Positions 51,241 to 59,024 of a DNA stretch of 64,000 bases are shown piece after piece. This stretch comes from Sphaerimonospora thailandensis (GTDB lineage: Bacteria; Actinomycetota; Actinomycetes; Streptosporangiales; Streptosporangiaceae). A model generated the notes under the pieces. The model worked only from the letters and a program-made list of their open reading frames with translations, did not search any database and was not told where the DNA came from. Location of the stretch: assembly GCF_016863115.1 (NCBI RefSeq), contig NZ_BOOG01000012.1, forward strand, positions 62,001-126,000. Reading direction: 5' to 3'. The translations under genes were made by a program, and so were the position numbers. Within the stretch, counting starts at the first letter, position 1, and the number at the start of each line of letters is the position of its first letter.

Positions 51241-51573
51241 CTACTCATTACGACGAGCGTCTCCGGAAGCATCGCTGATGATCAGCTCAGCGATGCGCAG
51301 CCATCGGGCGGCGTAGATCCGTCCTTCACGTTGGCGGAGACGCGGGACCAGCGCCCGGAGATCCCGGACGCACTCCCTCACGATGCGGAGTTGGTCCGCG
51401 TCCAGCACGCCTCTCTTATGGCCGACATAGCTGGTCACGCACCCGGCCAGGTTGTTGTCGATGAGCAACATCGGCCGCCCGTAGATCTCCACGGTGATCA
51501 AGTCATCGGGATAGGGCAGGCTGCGTTGCTCAGCGAACAACACCGAGACCTCGTTGAAGATCCCCCGGTTCAC
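51241..51573 (-). CDS. Small hypothetical protein next to the msrA fragment A
   Basis: 110 residues from GTG 51573, which overlaps as GTGA the in-frame stop of the msrA 3' fragment A. The protein ([73 protein letters not shown]) looks like a folded beta/alpha protein. I do not recognise it. The open frame runs on to 51630 through the fragment in another frame, so the true start is uncertain. Confidence 0.5.
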   Translation of the reverse strand: MNRGIFNEVSVLFAEQRSLPYPDDLITVEIYGRPMLLIDNNLAGCVTSYVGHKRGVLDADQLRIVRECVRDLRALVPRLRQREGRIYAARWLRIAELIISDASGDARRNE

Positions 51574-51666
51574 TCGCCAGCGGGCGCGATGCCCACCGGG
51601 CAGGTGACGCCGGTGCTCCTGAAGCCGCAATACCCGTTTGGCACCTTAAAAAGGTACTGCTGGTGG
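51570..51666 (-). pseudogene. msrA 3'-end fragment A
   Basis: The minus strand encodes [16 protein letters not shown], then [11 protein letters not shown], a short tail IAPAGE and a TGA, matching the C-terminus of MsrA at 53205-53870. The 69-bp core 51598-51666 differs from the intact msrA at 7 positions (about 90% identity). Upstream of the Tyr the msrA match fades. It has no catalytic Cys. It is a displaced or duplicated gene end, not a working gene. Confidence 0.85.
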
Positions 51667-51755
51667 TAGACCTTCGCTTCAGGCAGTAATTCCTGCCTAC
51701 CGGTGCCCGACGAAGATGCCTCTGTCCCGGAAGGCCAGCGCCTACACTCGGAACC

Positions 51756-51935
51756 ATGGACTTCGACAACGAAGCGTGGACCGACAGCGAGGAGCCCATC
51801 GACGAGCCGCGGCTTCCTCGGCACCTTGCCGCGCTGGTCGGCGCGCTGCAAGGACCGGCAGACCTCGGCGTCCATCATGACCGGTATCTCACCTATCCTC
51901 ACCATGAGGAGTCGGACGAAGCGATCATCGCGTGA
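51756..51935 (+). CDS. Short VapB-like antitoxin candidate
   Basis: 59 residues ([20 protein letters not shown] to [11 protein letters not shown]), an acidic peptide. Its TGA overlaps the GTG of the PIN toxin gene (GTGA), the normal arrangement for an antitoxin-toxin pair. No DNA-binding motif is clear, so the assignment rests on size, charge and coupling. ATG 51756 has a weak GGAA upstream. Confidence 0.6.
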   Translation: MDFDNEAWTDSEEPIDEPRLPRHLAALVGALQGPADLGVHHDRYLTYPHHEESDEAIIA

Positions 51936-52366
51936 TCCTCTGCGACACAGGCCCTCTCGTCGCGGCGTTCAACAGGGACGACAAGGATCACGACCGCTGC
52001 GTGCGGTTCCTCACGCAGAACTGGACCAGGCTGGTTGTGCCGTCGCTCGCGGTGACCGAGGTCTGTCATCTGCTCTCTGATCCAATGCGTCGTGGCAGTC
52101 CAGCTCTCGCAGCCCAGTTCTGCGCCGCCATCGCCGATGATGAGCTCCGCGTGATCGAAGTCACGCCTCACGACTATCGACGAGTATCCGAGCTCCTCAC
52201 GTCCTACGCCTCACTCCGTCTTCAGGCCGTCGACGCCTGCGTGATAGCCATCGCCGAGCGATTCGACCTTCACGAGATCGCAACGCTGGACCAGCGAGAC
52301 TATCTCGTCGTTGCCCCTCGCCATCTTCCCAAAGGGCAACGACTCACAATCCTGCCGGGCGACTGA
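51932..52366 (+). CDS. PIN-domain toxin (VapC-like)
   Basis: 144 residues from GTG 51932. PIN acidic residues are in place: [11 protein letters not shown] (Asp5), VTEVCHLL (Glu, ~46), [15 protein letters not shown] (Asp, ~100) and ATLDQRDY (Asp, ~120). PIN toxins are Mg-dependent RNases. It lies between msrA fragments A and B with its short partner gene; its stop abuts the in-frame stop of fragment B on the other strand. Confidence 0.88.
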   Translation: MILCDTGPLVAAFNRDDKDHDRCVRFLTQNWTRLVVPSLAVTEVCHLLSDPMRRGSPALAAQFCAAIADDELRVIEVTPHDYRRVSELLTSYASLRLQAVDACVIAIAERFDLHEIATLDQRDYLVVAPRHLPKGQRLTILPGD

Positions 52367-52463
52367 TCAAGCCTCCCCGCTGGTCACGCCGACGGGGCAG
52401 GTGACGCCGGTGCTGCCGAGGCCGCAATACCCATTTGGCACCTTAAACAGGTATTGCTGGTGA
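52367..52463 (-). pseudogene. msrA 3'-end fragment B
   Basis: The minus strand encodes [26 protein letters not shown], then VTSGEA and TGA. The 69-bp core (52395-52463) differs from the intact msrA end at 2 positions (about 97% identity). An in-frame TGA lies just upstream of the Tyr codon, so it cannot be part of a longer gene. The tail after CPVG differs from both other copies but keeps a stop within 7 codons. Confidence 0.88.
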
Positions 52464-52494
52464 TAGTCGTATCACTGAGGCAATAATTCGGCAC

Positions 52495-53001
52495 CTACAC
52501 ACGTACGAGGCGTACTGTCTTGCCGCAAAGCTTTCTCATGTCGTCCTCGTCCGAGGTGAGGACGATGACGGGACGAGAGGAGCGAAGAGCCGTGGCGGCC
52601 ACGACGGCATCGATCGCGTACTTGTGGCCATGGAGACCGCCCTCGCGGAGCAGGTCCATCGCGCAGGCGGAGACCTCCTCGGTCACCGGTTCGACTCGCA
52701 ACCGGGACAGGTGCCAGCCCCACCTCGCCGCGTCGCCGTAGCCCCTCACCTCCATGTAGTCCTTGAGCGGCTTCGCGCCGACGGCACGGCCCTCCTCGAG
52801 GAGCTTCTCCACCTCTTGCAGCACGAGTGTGTTGCCCTCGATCGCAGTACTGTTGTGGGCCTCCTGGTGCCAGATGTCAGACCAGATGTCCTCCGCCTCG
52901 GCGGGCGAAGGCAACCCACCCAAGCGGTCACGAAGTTCTCGGACGGCCTCGTCGAGGCGCTGGTACACAGTCGCCCTGGACGGCCTGCCCGGTCCTGACA
53001 T
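52495..53001 (-). CDS. Fic N-terminus / PIN C-terminus chimera
   Basis: 168 residues, ATG with CAGGGGG upstream. Residues ~35-95 match the N-terminus of Fic proteins: HNSTAIEGNTLVLQEVEKLL (S/T-xxx-E-G inhibitory motif) and VGAKPLKDYMEVRGYGDAARW. The HPFxxGNGR catalytic motif is absent. Residues ~98-168 match the second half of actinobacterial PIN toxins (RVEPVTEEVSACAMDLL, HKYAIDAVVAATAL, VIVLTSDEDDMRKLCG), without the first PIN Asp. It is probably an in-frame fusion of two broken toxin genes and inactive as either enzyme. Confidence 0.75.
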   Translation of the reverse strand: MSGPGRPSRATVYQRLDEAVRELRDRLGGLPSPAEAEDIWSDIWHQEAHNSTAIEGNTLVLQEVEKLLEEGRAVGAKPLKDYMEVRGYGDAARWGWHLSRLRVEPVTEEVSACAMDLLREGGLHGHKYAIDAVVAATALRSSRPVIVLTSDEDDMRKLCGKTVRLVRV

Positions 53002-53017
53002 CGACGCCCCCTGGATT

Positions 53018-53050
53018 TGTTCGGCTGGGCGGATTTAACTGTACCGAACA
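53018..53050 (-). promoter_or_regulatory. Inverted repeat upstream of the Fic/PIN chimera
   Basis: TGTTCGG and CCGAACA, 7-bp perfect arms 19 bp apart, flanking TTAAAT on the minus strand, 17 bp before the ATG. The position fits an operator over a promoter, as for autoregulated toxin genes. Confidence 0.4.
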
Positions 53051-53204
53051 ACTCGCCTGGCGATCCGCTGCCGCAGCCCAAGAGAACAAGACGTCAGAGG
53101 CCCGGAACCCCCTGGTCGGCTACTCCTGGCGGGAGTTCCTTCCCAGCCCACGAGACGAACGAGACCTCCGAGCGGGCGAGCCCGTCCGGAGTCTCACAAT
53201 CCGA

Positions 53205-53870
53205 CTACTCCTCGGAAGTAGTCGTGAGGCCGACGGGGCAGGTGACTCCGGTGCTGCTGAGGCCGCAATACCCATTTGGCACCTTAAACAGGTATTGCTG
53301 GTGATAATCCTCGGCGAAGAAGAACTCGCGGGCCGGGGCGATCTCGGTGGTGATATTTCCGTACCCGGCCTTGGTCAGCACCTCCTGGTACGCCGCCTTC
53401 GACGCGAGCGCGGCCTTCTCCTGCCGCGGCCCGTGCGTGTAGGCGGCCGACCGGTACTGCGTCCCGACGTCGTTGCCCTGCCGCATGCCCTGCGTGGGGT
53501 CGTGTGCCTCCCAGAACACCTTGAGGAGTTCCTCGTACGACACCGTTGCCGGGTCGAAGACCACCCGGACGACCTCGGCGTGCCCGGTCATCCCGGTGCA
53601 CACCTCCTCGTACGTCGGGTTCGGGGTATATCCGCCCGCGTATCCGACGGCCGTCGAGACGACGCCGGGCGTCTGCCAGAACTTCCGTTCGGCGCCCCAG
53701 AAACACCCCAGCCCGAACTCCGCGATCTCGGTCCCGTCCGGGTACGGCGGAGCCAGGGGCGCGTCCAGGATCTGATGCCGTACGGCCACCGGCATCACCT
53801 CGGCGCGGCCCGGAAGCGCGTCCGCGGGGTCCACCATCGTCGTCTTGTCCCTGCCGAAGAGCCAGCCCAT
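53205..53870 (-). CDS. msrA: Peptide methionine sulfoxide reductase A
   Basis: 221 residues, with GGGAGG upstream of the ATG. The catalytic site [15 protein letters not shown] holds the Cys; [52 protein letters not shown] and [18 protein letters not shown] complete the family set. It reduces methionine-S-sulfoxide in proteins. The last ~70 bp are repeated at fragments A and B downstream; the tail after CPVG is LTTTSEE then TAG. Divergent from the EamA transporter. Confidence 0.95.
   Translation of the reverse strand: MGWLFGRDKTTMVDPADALPGRAEVMPVAVRHQILDAPLAPPYPDGTEIAEFGLGCFWGAERKFWQTPGVVSTAVGYAGGYTPNPTYEEVCTGMTGHAEVVRVVFDPATVSYEELLKVFWEAHDPTQGMRQGNDVGTQYRSAAYTHGPRQEKAALASKAAYQEVLTKAGYGNITTEIAPAREFFFAEDYHQQYLFKVPNGYCGLSSTGVTCPVGLTTTSEE
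53236..53304 (-). repeat. msrA 3'-end repeat, copy C (inside intact msrA)
   Basis: The 69-bp core shared with fragments A (51598-51666) and B (52395-52463), in the same orientation. The spacings between copies are 797 and 841 bp. Confidence 0.9.
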
Positions 53871-53985
53871 GTCGACCTCCCACCGCTCCCAACCACACCC
53901 GGCACGACCTTGTTCCTCGCCTTAGCAATCCTAAACCTCAGTGCAAGCAATGCTTATTTGTCGCTAAACCCGGTAAGGAGCGAAG

Positions 53986-54906
53986 ATGGGGTTCATGCCT
54001 GAAACCCGCCGGGGTGTCCTGTACGGCATCGCCGCCTACACCATGTGGGGTCTCTTCCCCCTCTACTGGCCATTGCTCAAGCCGTCGGGCGCCGTGGAGA
54101 TCCTCGCCCACCGGATGGTGTGGTCCCTCGCCGTCGTCGCCGCGATCCTGGCGGTCCGCCGCCACTGGTCCTGGTTCCGCTCGCTGACCCGCCGCCAGAT
54201 CGTCCTCCTCACCGTCGCGGCGATCACGATCTCCCTCAACTGGGGCACCTACATTTATGCGGTCAACTCCGGCCATGTGGTCGAAAGCGCACTGGGCTAC
54301 TTCATCAACCCCCTGGTCAGCGTGCTCTTCGGCGTCATCGTCTTCCGAGAGCGGCTGCGCACCTGGCAGTGGGCAGCCGTGGGGCTGGGCGGACTGGCCG
54401 TGCTCGTCCTCACGTTCGACTACGGCCGCCTGCCCTGGATCGCACTGGTCCTCGCGACCAGCTTCGGTGTCTACGGCCTGGTCAAGAAGGCCGCCCAGGT
54501 CGGCAGCGCGGAGAGCCTCACGGTCGAGACGTTGGTGCTCCTGGTGCCGGCGCTCACCTATCTGATCGTCATCGAGGCGAACGGCACGGGCACGTTCGGC
54601 CACCACGGCACCGGGCATGCGCTGCTGCTGGCCGTCACCGGTTTGGTCACCGCCATACCGCTCATCTGCTTCAACAGCGCGGCCATCCGCGTCCCGCTCT
54701 CAATGATCGGCCTCCTGCAGTACATCGCCCCGACCCTGCAGTTTCTGTGCGGCATTCTGATCGTCCACGAGACCATGCCGACGAGCAGGTGGATCGGCTT
54801 CGCCATCGTGTGGCTCGCACTGTGCGCCTTCACCTGGGACAGCCTCCGCGCCGCCCGTAAGGCCCGCCGCGACAGCCGTACGGCTCCCACGCTGGAAACG
54901 GTCTGA
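53986..54906 (+). CDS. rarD: EamA/RarD family transporter
   Basis: 306 residues; ATG 53986 has AAGGAG 5 nt upstream. Ten TM helices with the RarD pattern: RRGVLYGIAAYTMWGLFPLY, LAHRMVWSLAVV, SLNWGTYIYAVNSGHVVESA, LGYFINPLVSVLFGV, FGVYGLVKK and TWDSLRAAR at the end. A drug/metabolite transporter superfamily permease of unknown substrate. Divergent from msrA, convergent with the polyprenyl synthase. Confidence 0.92.
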   Translation: MGFMPETRRGVLYGIAAYTMWGLFPLYWPLLKPSGAVEILAHRMVWSLAVVAAILAVRRHWSWFRSLTRRQIVLLTVAAITISLNWGTYIYAVNSGHVVESALGYFINPLVSVLFGVIVFRERLRTWQWAAVGLGGLAVLVLTFDYGRLPWIALVLATSFGVYGLVKKAAQVGSAESLTVETLVLLVPALTYLIVIEANGTGTFGHHGTGHALLLAVTGLVTAIPLICFNSAAIRVPLSMIGLLQYIAPTLQFLCGILIVHETMPTSRWIGFAIVWLALCAFTWDSLRAARKARRDSRTAPTLETV

Positions 54907-54925
54907 CCCGGGCCGCCGGCGGACT

Positions 54926-54954
54926 CGGCCGACCATGAAAGCACGGTCAGCCGG
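54926..54954. terminator. Imperfect hairpin between rarD and the polyprenyl synthase
   Basis: CGGCCGACC and GGTCAGCCGG form a stem with one mismatch or bulge around a 10-nt loop between the convergent genes, overlapping the polyprenyl synthase stop. Weak evidence of a bidirectional terminator. Confidence 0.3.
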
Positions 54955-55936
54955 TGCGCTCGACCACGTAGTCGCACAGGGCGATCAGTGCCGTCCTGGC
55001 GGGGATGTCGGGCAGGGCGGCCAGCGCGGCCTTCGCCCGATCCACCCAGCGGATCAGCTCCTGCCGGGCCTGGGCCATCGCCACGTGGGCGCGCAGCAGG
55101 CCGAGCGTCTCCTCCAGGTCCGTCTCGGCCACCGGCCCCGACAGCAGTGCGCGCAGTCGCGCGTCGGCCGGGTCGGTCGAGGTGAGCGCGTAGAGCACCG
55201 GCAACGTACGGATGCCTTCGCGCAGGTCGGTGCCCGGCGTCTTGCCGGAGTCGGCTGAGGCCACGTCGATCAGGTCGTCGCCGAGTTGCCAGGCGACGCC
55301 GATGGCCTCGCACGCCTCGGTGACGAGGTCGGCCACCTGGACCGGGGCACCGGAGAGCATGGCGCCGAACCGGCCCGAGGTGGCGATGAGCGAACCGGTC
55401 TTGTCGGCGAGCACCCGGATGTAGTGGGTGATGTCGTCGGTGCCGTCGACCGGCCCGATCGTCTCGCGGATCTGACCCCTGACGAGGCGGGAGAACGTGC
55501 GGGCCTGCACCCGGATCATCTCGCTGCCGAGGTCGGCGAGGATCTCGGAGGCCTGGGCGAAGAGGTAGTCGCCGGTGAGGATCGCCACGGTGTTGTCCCA
55601 CCGTGCGTTGGCGGACGGCGAACCCCGCCGCACGCGGGCCTCGTCCATCACGTCGTCGTGGTAGAGCGTCGCCAGATGGGTCAGTTCGATGACAACGGCC
55701 CCGGGTATGACACCCGGGGCCTCATGATTGCCGAACTGGGCGGCGAGGAGTACGAGCATCGCCCGGAACCGCTTACCACCCGCCTCGATGAGGTGCCTGG
55801 ACGCCTCCGTGACGAAGGCGTCCTCGCTCTCGACGGACGAGCGGAGCAGTTTCTCCACGGCCGCCAGGCCGTTCGCCAGATCCTCGGCCAGCCGCTCGTC
55901 TACCAGAGGGATGTCCACAACGGGCGGCGCGGCCAT
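54947..55936 (-). CDS. Long-chain polyprenyl diphosphate synthase
   Basis: 329 residues from ATG 55936 with GGAG 8 nt upstream; the open frame to 56992 is inside nuoN in another frame. First Asp-rich motif LYHDDVMDEARVRRG, second GDDLIDVASADSGK, plus GGKRFRAMLVLLAA and KTGSLIATSGRFGA. It condenses IPP units to a long all-trans chain, most likely the menaquinone side chain. It lies 11 bp after nuoN and may be co-transcribed with the nuo operon, which uses menaquinone. Confidence 0.92.
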   Translation of the reverse strand: MAAPPVVDIPLVDERLAEDLANGLAAVEKLLRSSVESEDAFVTEASRHLIEAGGKRFRAMLVLLAAQFGNHEAPGVIPGAVVIELTHLATLYHDDVMDEARVRRGSPSANARWDNTVAILTGDYLFAQASEILADLGSEMIRVQARTFSRLVRGQIRETIGPVDGTDDITHYIRVLADKTGSLIATSGRFGAMLSGAPVQVADLVTEACEAIGVAWQLGDDLIDVASADSGKTPGTDLREGIRTLPVLYALTSTDPADARLRALLSGPVAETDLEETLGLLRAHVAMAQARQELIRWVDRAKAALAALPDIPARTALIALCDYVVERTG

Positions 55937-55947
55937 ACGGGATGCTC

Positions 55948-57501
55948 CTAACGGACGAACAGCGACTGAGCAGCGGAGTGCGCCAGGTCCAGCACCGGCT
56001 GCGGGAAGACCCCGAGGACTACGGTAGCCAATGCCGCCAGGCCGACCACAGCCGCCGTGCCGCGTGAGGGCAGCACCACCGAGGGGCCGTCGGCCGCCGG
56101 GTCGCTGAAGAACATCAGCACGATCACGCGGACGTAGAAGAACGCGGCCACGGCCGAGGCCACCGCACCGACGATGACCAGCGGCAGCGCGCCTCCGGTG
56201 ACGGCCGCCTGGAAGACGGCGTACTTCCCGAAGAAGCCACTGGTCAGCGGGATCCCGGCGAAGGCGAGCAGGAAGAAGGCGAACACGCCTGCCAGCAGGG
56301 GCGAGCGCTTGCCGAGTCCGGCCCAGCGGGACAGGTGCCAGGCCTCGCCACCCGCGTCGCGCACCATGGTGACGACCGCGAACGCGCCGACCGTGGTGAA
56401 GCCGTACGCCACCAGGTAGAACAGGATCCCCGACAGGGCCGAGGTGTTCTGGGCCGGCGCGCTGCCGGTGGCGATCACGCCGATGAGCAGGAAGCCGCCG
56501 TGCGCGATCGACGAGTAGGCCAGCATCCGCTTGATGTCGGTCTGCGTGATCGCGAAGATCGCGCCGCCCAGCATCGTGAGAATCGCCACACCGTAGAAGA
56601 CCGGGCGCCAGTTCCAGTCCAGGCCGCCCAGTGCGACCCAGAACACCCGCAGCAGCGCGCCGAACGCGGCGATCAGCGTGCCCGACGCCATGAGCGCGGT
56701 GATCGGGGTGGGCGCGCCCTGGTAGACGTCCGGCTTCCAGGCCTGGAACGGCGCCGCGCCGATCTTGAACAGCAGGCCGACCCCGATCATGGCGCCGCCG
56801 ATGTAGAGCAGCATGTCCTGGCCGCCGACCACACCCAGCGAGGCCCCGATCTCGGCCAGGTCGAGCGAGTTGGCGTAGCCGTAGATCATGGCGGTGCCGT
56901 ACAGGAAGAAGGCGGAGGAGAACGCGCCGAGCAGGAAGTACTTCATCGCGGCCTCCTGCGAGAGCAGGCGGCGGCGGCGCGCCAGACCGCACAGCAGGTA
57001 CAGCGGCAGCGACATGACCTCGAGGCCCACGAACGCGATCAGCAGGTCGTTGGCGGCCGGGAACAGCATCATGCCGCCGACGGCGAACAGCACGAGCGGG
57101 TAGACCTCGGTGTGGGCCGCCCCCTCGTACAGTGCCTGCTCCTCCTCGGCCGAGCCGGGCACGGCCGCCGCGGCGCCGACGAAGTGACCCTCATCCTTGA
57201 TGAGCAGCACGCTGACGAACGCCAGCACCAAGATGGTGCCCCAGATGAACATCGCCGGTCCGTCGACCGCGATGGCGCCCATGGCGGCCGCCTTGGTCGG
57301 CACGCCCTCGACCCACTGCCAGACGATCAGCACGAACGAGATCAACAGCGACAGCAGCGTGATCGGCAGGTGGATCGCCGAACGCAGGTAGCGCGGGGCG
57401 AACGCCTCGACCAGCACGCCCACGATCGCCGCGCCGAAGACGACGAGCATCGGCGCCAGCATGCCGTACTCGATCGTCGGCGCTGGAATGGTGCCGTTCA
57501 C
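55948..57501 (-). CDS. nuoN: NADH-quinone oxidoreductase subunit N
   Basis: 517 residues from a GTG overlapping the nuoM stop (GTGA). About 14 TM helices. Antiporter-like subunit with LIAFVGLEVMSLPLYLLCGL (key Glu), LFKIGAAPFQAWKPDVYQG (Lys) and MLAYSSIAHGGFLLIG. Proton-pumping membrane arm of complex I. It has a cytoplasmic loop with acidic residues (SAEEEQALYEG) at ~116. Last nuo gene. Confidence 0.96.
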   Translation of the reverse strand: MNGTIPAPTIEYGMLAPMLVVFGAAIVGVLVEAFAPRYLRSAIHLPITLLSLLISFVLIVWQWVEGVPTKAAAMGAIAVDGPAMFIWGTILVLAFVSVLLIKDEGHFVGAAAAVPGSAEEEQALYEGAAHTEVYPLVLFAVGGMMLFPAANDLLIAFVGLEVMSLPLYLLCGLARRRRLLSQEAAMKYFLLGAFSSAFFLYGTAMIYGYANSLDLAEIGASLGVVGGQDMLLYIGGAMIGVGLLFKIGAAPFQAWKPDVYQGAPTPITALMASGTLIAAFGALLRVFWVALGGLDWNWRPVFYGVAILTMLGGAIFAITQTDIKRMLAYSSIAHGGFLLIGVIATGSAPAQNTSALSGILFYLVAYGFTTVGAFAVVTMVRDAGGEAWHLSRWAGLGKRSPLLAGVFAFFLLAFAGIPLTSGFFGKYAVFQAAVTGGALPLVIVGAVASAVAAFFYVRVIVLMFFSDPAADGPSVVLPSRGTAAVVGLAALATVVLGVFPQPVLDLAHSAAQSLFVR

Positions 57502-59024
57502 TTGCCCTCCTTGACACCGGGTGCGGCGGCGGCCTGGTCAGCGGTGACCGAGACGCTGGACAGCGTGTCCTTCACCGCGGGATTGATGACGTCGAGCAGC
57601 GGCTTGGGATAGAAGCCGAAGACGAGCAGCAGCGCGACCAGCGGTGCCACGACCCACTTCTCCCGGGCGTTGAGGTCGGGCAGGGTCTTGACGGACTCCG
57701 CCGTCGGCCCGTTCATGGTCCGCTGGTACATCCACAGGATGTAGATGGCGGCCAGGATGACACCCATCGTGGCGATCACGGTGGCCGGGACGTGCAGCCG
57801 GTAGGCGCCGGCCAGCACCATGAACTCGCTCACGAACGTGCTGAGGCCCGGCAGTGAGAGGCTGGACAGGCCCGCCACCAGGAACGTCCCGGCGAGGATC
57901 GGGGCGACCTTCTGCACGCCGCCGTAGTCCGGAATGAACTTCGAGCCGCGACGGTAGATCAGGAAGCCGACGATCAGGAACAGCGCGCCGGTGGAGAAGC
58001 CGTGGTTGACCATGTAGAGCGTGGCGCCGGTGCCGGCGTCCTGCGCCCCGGGGTTCCCCTTGGTCATCGCGAACACGCCCAGGGTGATCAGGCCGAAGTG
58101 CGAGACCGAGGTGTAGGCGATGAGCCGCATCATGTCGGTCTGCCCGATGGCCACGATCGCGCCGTAGATCACGCCGATCACCGCCAGCACGATCACCAGC
58201 GGCGTGAAGTAGGCCGCCGCGTCGGGGAACAGCTGCAGGCAGAAGCGCATCATGCCGAACGTGCCGACCTTGTCGAGCACGCCGACCAGCAGTACGGCGG
58301 CGCCCGCCGGGGCCTGGGCGGCGGCGTCGGGCAGCCAGGTGTGGAACGGCCACAGCGGCGCCTTGATCGCGAACGCGACGAAGAAGCCGAGGAACAGCCA
58401 CTTCTGCGTGTTCACGTCCTGGATGGTGCCGATCAGGTCGGAGAGCATGAAGGTGTTCTTGCCGGCGATCGAGTAGAGCGCGATCACCGCCACCAGCATC
58501 AGCAGCCCGCCGAACAGCGAGTACAGCAGGAACTTGACCGAGGCGTACGCCCGCTGCGGCCCGCCGTACGACCCGATCATGAAGTACATCGGGATCAGCA
58601 TGGCTTCGAAGAAGACGTAGAAGAGGAAGACGTCGGTCGCGGCGAAGACGCCGATCATCATGGCTTCGAGCACGAGGATCAGCGAGAAGTACGTCCGGAC
58701 CGAGCGTTTGCCCTTCTCGGCGTCATGCCAGGAGGCCAGCACCACGATCGGCACCAGGATCACCGACAGCAGGATCAGCACCAGCGCGATGCCGTCGACG
58801 GCGAGGCTGTAGTTCACCCCGAACGCCGGGATCCAGCTGTGGTTCTCCTGGAACTGCCACTGGTCGCCGTTCGGGCTGAACTGCACCGCCATGGTGACGG
58901 TCAGCGCCAGGACGATAAGCGAGACCAGCAGGGTGAACTGCTTGGCGAGCTTGTCGTTCCGGATCAGGGTCACACCCAGCGCGCCCAGTACGGACACGCC
59001 CATCAGGGTTGAAAGCCAGGGCAT
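57498..59024 (-). CDS. nuoM: NADH-quinone oxidoreductase subunit M
   Basis: 508 residues. ATG 59024 shares a base with the nuoL stop (TGATG); the longer open frame is inside nuoL. Antiporter-like: VFLFYVFFEAMLIPMYFMIG (Glu), FAIKAPLWPFHTWLPDAAAQ (Lys, His), MMRLIAYTSVSHFGLITLG and PGLSTFVSEFMVLAG. Proton-pumping membrane subunit of complex I, with 14 TM helices expected. Confidence 0.96.
   Translation of the reverse strand: MPWLSTLMGVSVLGALGVTLIRNDKLAKQFTLLVSLIVLALTVTMAVQFSPNGDQWQFQENHSWIPAFGVNYSLAVDGIALVLILLSVILVPIVVLASWHDAEKGKRSVRTYFSLILVLEAMMIGVFAATDVFLFYVFFEAMLIPMYFMIGSYGGPQRAYASVKFLLYSLFGGLLMLVAVIALYSIAGKNTFMLSDLIGTIQDVNTQKWLFLGFFVAFAIKAPLWPFHTWLPDAAAQAPAGAAVLLVGVLDKVGTFGMMRFCLQLFPDAAAYFTPLVIVLAVIGVIYGAIVAIGQTDMMRLIAYTSVSHFGLITLGVFAMTKGNPGAQDAGTGATLYMVNHGFSTGALFLIVGFLIYRRGSKFIPDYGGVQKVAPILAGTFLVAGLSSLSLPGLSTFVSEFMVLAGAYRLHVPATVIATMGVILAAIYILWMYQRTMNGPTAESVKTLPDLNAREKWVVAPLVALLLVFGFYPKPLLDVINPAVKDTLSSVSVTADQAAAAPGVKEGK

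Noticed and set aside
53051-53204. Possible gene remnant between the Fic/PIN chimera and msrA
   Set aside because: A stretch such as VGYSWREFLPSPRDE looks protein-like in one frame but has no start, family or support.
55937-56992. 350-codon N-terminal extension of the polyprenyl synthase frame
   Set aside because: Out-of-frame reading of nuoN; the synthase family starts at 55936 with a good ribosome site.
56335-57612. 425-codon plus-strand frame rich in Arg, His, Gln and Glu
   Set aside because: Antisense to nuoN and nuoM; composition is that of a shadow frame. The same holds for the frames at 58002-59012 and 59009-60769.
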